Below are positions 60,829 to 64,000 of a DNA stretch of 64,000 nucleotides, in pieces (the first letter of the stretch is position 1; every line of letters begins with the position of its first letter). Under the pieces are notes generated by a model. It worked only from the letters and a program-made list of their open reading frames with translations, did no database searches and had not been told where the DNA came from. The DNA lies in the NCBI GenBank assembly GCA_018105865.1, contig CM030834.1:12642719-12706718 (forward strand). Direction: 5' to 3'. The stretch is from Metaphire vulgaris. Lineage: Eukaryota; Annelida; Clitellata; Crassiclitellata; Megascolecidae. The translations under genes and the position numbers were made by a program.

Positions 60829-61245
60829 GGGTTCATCCATGGGTTGGGTTTGGTTGGGTCAGACATTTTCATGTTTACGGTGGGTTGGGTCAGAAAATAA
60901 GTCATAGCTTAATTAAGAAATTGTAATGCATTCAGGGGCGGCGCTGGTTTTTTTGGCTGGGTGGGTCTAATGCAATCTACACAGCCAGGACCCGGCTCAG
61001 ACTACCCCTCCCCCAAATACGAAATTTCTCTGCGGATTTACACGATTTGCTTGGATGCTTCTGCCCGAGGCTGGGTGGGTCCGGACCCGCGGACCCACCC
61101 AGCGCCGCCCCTGAATGTATTACGGTGGGTTGAGTTGGGTTGAGTTGGGTTGGACCAAGTAACCGCATTGCCTTCGACATTTGTGTTGGGTCTGAATCAT
61201 AATGGGTTGGATTGGATTGAGATCTGAAAAATGGACCCGTGCTCA
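60829..61245 (+). mobile_element. GGGTTG-rich MITE, second large copy, interrupted by MITE family 2
   Basis: Blocks ATCCATGGGTTGGGTT, GGTGGGTTGGGTCAGAAAA, GGTGGGTTGAGTTGGGTT and AAAAATGGACCCGTG follow the order of 30422-30669. Split at 60933-61113 by a MITE of family 2. Right end degraded. Confidence 0.8.
60933..61113 (+). mobile_element. hAT-type MITE family 2, copy c (nested)
   Basis: 181 bp, CAGGGGCGGCGCTGG...CAGCGCCGCCCCTG, target duplication AATGCATT / AATGTATT (60925-60932, 61114-61121). Empty site visible at about 30543-30550 in the intact GGGTTG element. Confidence 0.93.
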
Positions 61246-61267
61246 TGTCTCATATGAACCTGCGAAT

Positions 61268-61598
61268 CAGTGGCATAGCCAAGGGGGACTGGGGGGTTAA
61301 ACCCTCTTAGTCGCCGACGAAAAATTTTTAATGGGTTTCCATGCATTTTAAATTTTCGGACGCGGTTTTGAGGGTCAAAACCCCTTGGGGCTGCTGACCA
61401 GACTTTTTAAAGTGCCATAGGCGTGACGACCCTTTTTTTGATTGTCAGCATCTGAAAGAAAAAATTTCAGAAGGAAAGACATAGGATATGTAAATAGGAT
61501 GACCTTCTTCCCCTGCTTGTCAAGATTTTTCGAAAGTTGGTTAAGGGTCAAAAGTCAAAACCAAACCCCGCTTTCCGGAAATTCTGGCCACGCCACTG
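61268..61598 (+). mobile_element. hAT-type MITE, CAGTGGCATAGCC family
   Basis: 331 bp, CAGTGGCATAGCCAAGG...GGCCACGCCACTG, target duplication CTGCGAAT / CTGAGAAT (one mismatch). Confidence 0.82.
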
Positions 61599-61664
61599 CT
61601 GAGAATACTTTCGCCATCAATGAATTTCAATAGACTCTTGTTAGAACACGCAAGGACATCACCA

Positions 61665-62200
61665 AGAACGTCGGTCAGTCGGTCGGACGGGGGGAGGAGG
61701 CGGAAGGGGCAGAGCATGCGGGTCACGTTGACCTTTTCTGAGTAATTGTAGTGCCGCCGTCCAATCCACTTGCTACCTGGATCGCCTTGCGTCTATATTT
61801 ACAGCGCATATTTAGCACGTTCTGTCTGTTCAGCCTCCGAGAGCCGCGCCTTCTAAATCGTCTTGTGCATTTTTTCTCGGCAGCAGGTTCTAAACTGAGC
61901 ACCACCGGCTGCCTTCTTGATTCTAGTTCTTCCCTCGTCTCCTCCTCCTCCTCCTCCTCCTCCTCCTTCTGGAAGATTGGTTGTTATTCCGGTGCCCGAA
62001 CTCTTCCACCCGCACCGTTGACTCCTCCATCCATCCACCGAGGCGTGTGTCTGGTTCTCTGCTGCTGAAGCCCGATGCCAGAGGAGGAGCAGAAGGTTCT
62101 CTGTTAGTCGCTGCCGGAGTTCGTGTTCGAAGTGTCTGTTGCGCCTCGGAAGAAGCAACAAAGACGGCAACGCCTAATCCGAAATCCGATTCTCTCTCTA
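61665..62200. promoter_or_regulatory. GC-rich island with CCT/AGG tracts
   Basis: CpG-rich stretch with a (CCT)n run near 61939-61968. Open frames on both strands are low complexity. May be a promoter or 5' exon of a gene outside the window; no domain seen. Confidence 0.3.
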
Positions 62201-62467
62201 GCTCTTTCTCCCGCCAGGAATATCGCCGTACAGGTAACTATAGGTACGAAAACAACTCATGCTGCAGAGACCCTATAGAGAGACTCGGCGTAGATTATTA
62301 TTTGCGAGAAATATTGAATTTATTCGATAATAAATATTCAGTTAATGAGGATGAACTAATTATGTGAAAGAGAGTGAAGTTAAAAGCAAACTTCTTGTTA
62401 GACCTATTGGTCTTTTTAATCATCGAATTGGAATCGTTGCAATAAACGACGAGAAAATTGACCGTTA

Positions 62468-62650
62468 TCTAATCTAATGTAATTCAATCTAATCCAATCT
62501 AATCTTCTATAGCGCCACTTCATAATGCACAGGAACATCAGCCGATGGCACACCAAATCCAAATAATTAAAGATCCTGGTCAAATCCAGGGTATCCGGAC
62601 AGGCAAACGGGTGACAGTCTATGGTGGATAGGCCAGGTCAAAAAGATGGG
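62468..62650 (-). mobile_element. SINE/LINE 3' end with AGATT-type tail
   Basis: On the minus strand, AGTGGCGCTATAGAAGATTAGATTGG leads into a run of (GATTA)-like units ending near 62468. GGCGCTATA plus a short tandem tail is typical of RTE/CR1-mobilised repeats. Shares a block with 57536-57610. Confidence 0.5.
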
Positions 62651-63084
62651 CCTTTAATCTTTTTCTAAAAATCTGCAATGAATTTGCAATGCGCACATGT
62701 TGAGGCAATGAGTTCCAGAGTTGGGGGGGGGGCAGCCACTGAAAAGGCACATGACCATTCGATGAATTGAACAATTCTCCTCCACGGTAATTAAATTTAA
62801 GCGTAAATTTTTAACAAATTTGCACATCAAATTTTTAAAAAGCTGAACATTTCGTCAATATTCTTGTGTCTTTCATCTATCATTTCAGTCTTACAATATA
62901 TCAGCTTTTTAAAAAGGTATTTCGTAACTATGTCCAAATATTCTCTCCCTTTAATTCCATAGCTCAGCATCGTTTCTAAAATCAGACTCAACTTTCTGCA
63001 CTCACAGTTTACTACTTACCGTGTGCATTCGTTTAATTCTGGCCAAATGCTAGTCACCATTTGTGTGTCTTGGTGACTCATTCG

Positions 63085-63290
63085 GTACAGATTAACCTCT
63101 GCTTGAGATGAGCTGTCATGAACTGTCAAGCCGGGTTCGATCCTAGGGAATGCAGATTAATTGTGTTTCTCTGACATTCGCCTGCCCGTAACTATACTAT
63201 GGTTTATGTAGCATATTGATCTGATCCTGTAACCTAGTGTACATTCTGTCATCAAAGCGCCATACAAATCAAACATTTAGCGAATTGAAT
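63085..63290 (+). mobile_element. tRNA-derived SINE, degraded
   Basis: B-box-like GGGTTCGATCC near 63132 and a downstream AAAGCGCCATACAAAT tail, the usual end of many invertebrate SINEs. A-box weak. Confidence 0.5.
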
Positions 63291-64000
63291 CGCATTCGCA
63301 GTGCTCGTTTTGAGATTTACTTGCGTTTTTAGCCTTGCTAGCTTTTCCCCTATATAGCGTATCTCATTTTAAGCAAAGGCGGTTTCGGCTATAATCTCTG
63401 TCGAAATTTATATAATTATCAACGCTATATTTATCCGCCTCAAGCCCCCAACTCCGTCTGTTGCTAATCTATTTTGGGCTCTCTGCTCAATGCTTTAATC
63501 TCTCCGCACTGCGTTGAACCCTTCACGAATTTAGACAGAACTCAATTTGAATAGACTTTAGCTCAGGATTTTTATCGAAGGAAATGATTAGCCGACTCGT
63601 GCTATGAGCCCTGCTGCAGGACTATTGCCTATGCCAGGAGCAGCGGTTCGGTTAGCGTTTATAGAGCGCCTCAAAGTCGTTTGTAAAAGCCAATAAACAA
63701 GATAAGACATTGTGGGGGGGAAAGCATGCAGCGACTCATTCGAAGACACGAAGGCAGGTGATCTCATTCGTGGACCAGGACAGCGCTAGTCATATAGTAG
63801 GCTCTATCCACAACCGAACAGAAAGCACATGTCGCCGATCGAAACTCAGCAGGTCGGAAAGGCCCGATATATTCAGCGCAGATGCATTTTGTACAGTGGG
63901 TTCTGCATACACTCTGGGGCATTGATTAAAGGCGATGTAAGTGGACTTAGGTCCATCATTCATTTCCAATCTGGAATATATGTCCATATCTAAAAAAACT
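63291..64000. other. Window end, nothing recognised
   Basis: No repeat pairing within the window and no coding signal. Confidence 0.4.

Noticed and set aside
61751..62367. 105- to 128-codon frames on both strands in the right-hand GC-rich island
   Set aside because: Low-complexity Ser or Gly runs from CCT/AGG repeats and no consistent exon structure.

Overview
The window is metazoan nuclear DNA: spliced genes with GT-AG introns, TATA/CRE-type promoters, dense TA, ATT and GAT microsatellites, and many small DNA transposons. I cannot name the species. A TSPEAR-like gene and a V-type immunoglobulin receptor point to an animal, and the repeat load is typical of a large invertebrate genome. GC content is high only in the coding exons and in two islands near 19.6-20.3 kb and 61.7-62.2 kb.

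Layout. (1) 0.26-6.9 kb, minus strand: the first four exons of a TSPEAR-type gene (signal peptide, thrombospondin-N/laminin-G domain, start of the next domain), running off the left edge. (2) 10.8-24.3 kb: two convergent genes encoding secreted, very charged, dibasic-rich proteins of 855 aa (plus) and 521 aa (minus). Each has a CRE-plus-TATAAAT promoter about 0.8-1.1 kb upstream, a probable 5'UTR intron ending just before the ATG, and the whole ORF in one exon. The 855-aa protein holds eight Asp-rich 15-residue repeats with RxxR sites and one peptide cassette that looks amidated (KKR-LFGILDDYIP-G-RKR). They look like granin- or prohormone-type precursors and are the best candidate here for something undescribed. 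(3) 26.3-54.4 kb, plus strand: an Ig-superfamily receptor rebuilt from about ten exons whose phases all agree: signal peptide, V-type Ig, two further Ig domains, acidic stalk, one transmembrane helix and a tail made of 12-, 25- and 38-nt exons. (4) 54.4-64 kb: no gene that I can support.

Mobile DNA dominates the rest. At least twelve MITE families can be delimited by terminal inverted repeats, nearly all with 8-bp target duplications, which is the hAT signature. Two insertions are nested in other repeats whose uninterrupted copies lie elsewhere in the window, so the empty site can be read directly. A non-LTR retrotransposon with a restriction-like endonuclease sits between two TA arrays, directly against the receptor's transmembrane exon. 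A roughly 1.8-kb interspersed repeat with a G-rich minisatellite occurs twice inside the receptor's introns. An exact 300-bp tandem duplication lies in another of its introns.

Limits. All exon joins were made by eye from splice signals, reading frame and phase. Family names come from recognising motifs, not from searches. There is no transcript evidence.
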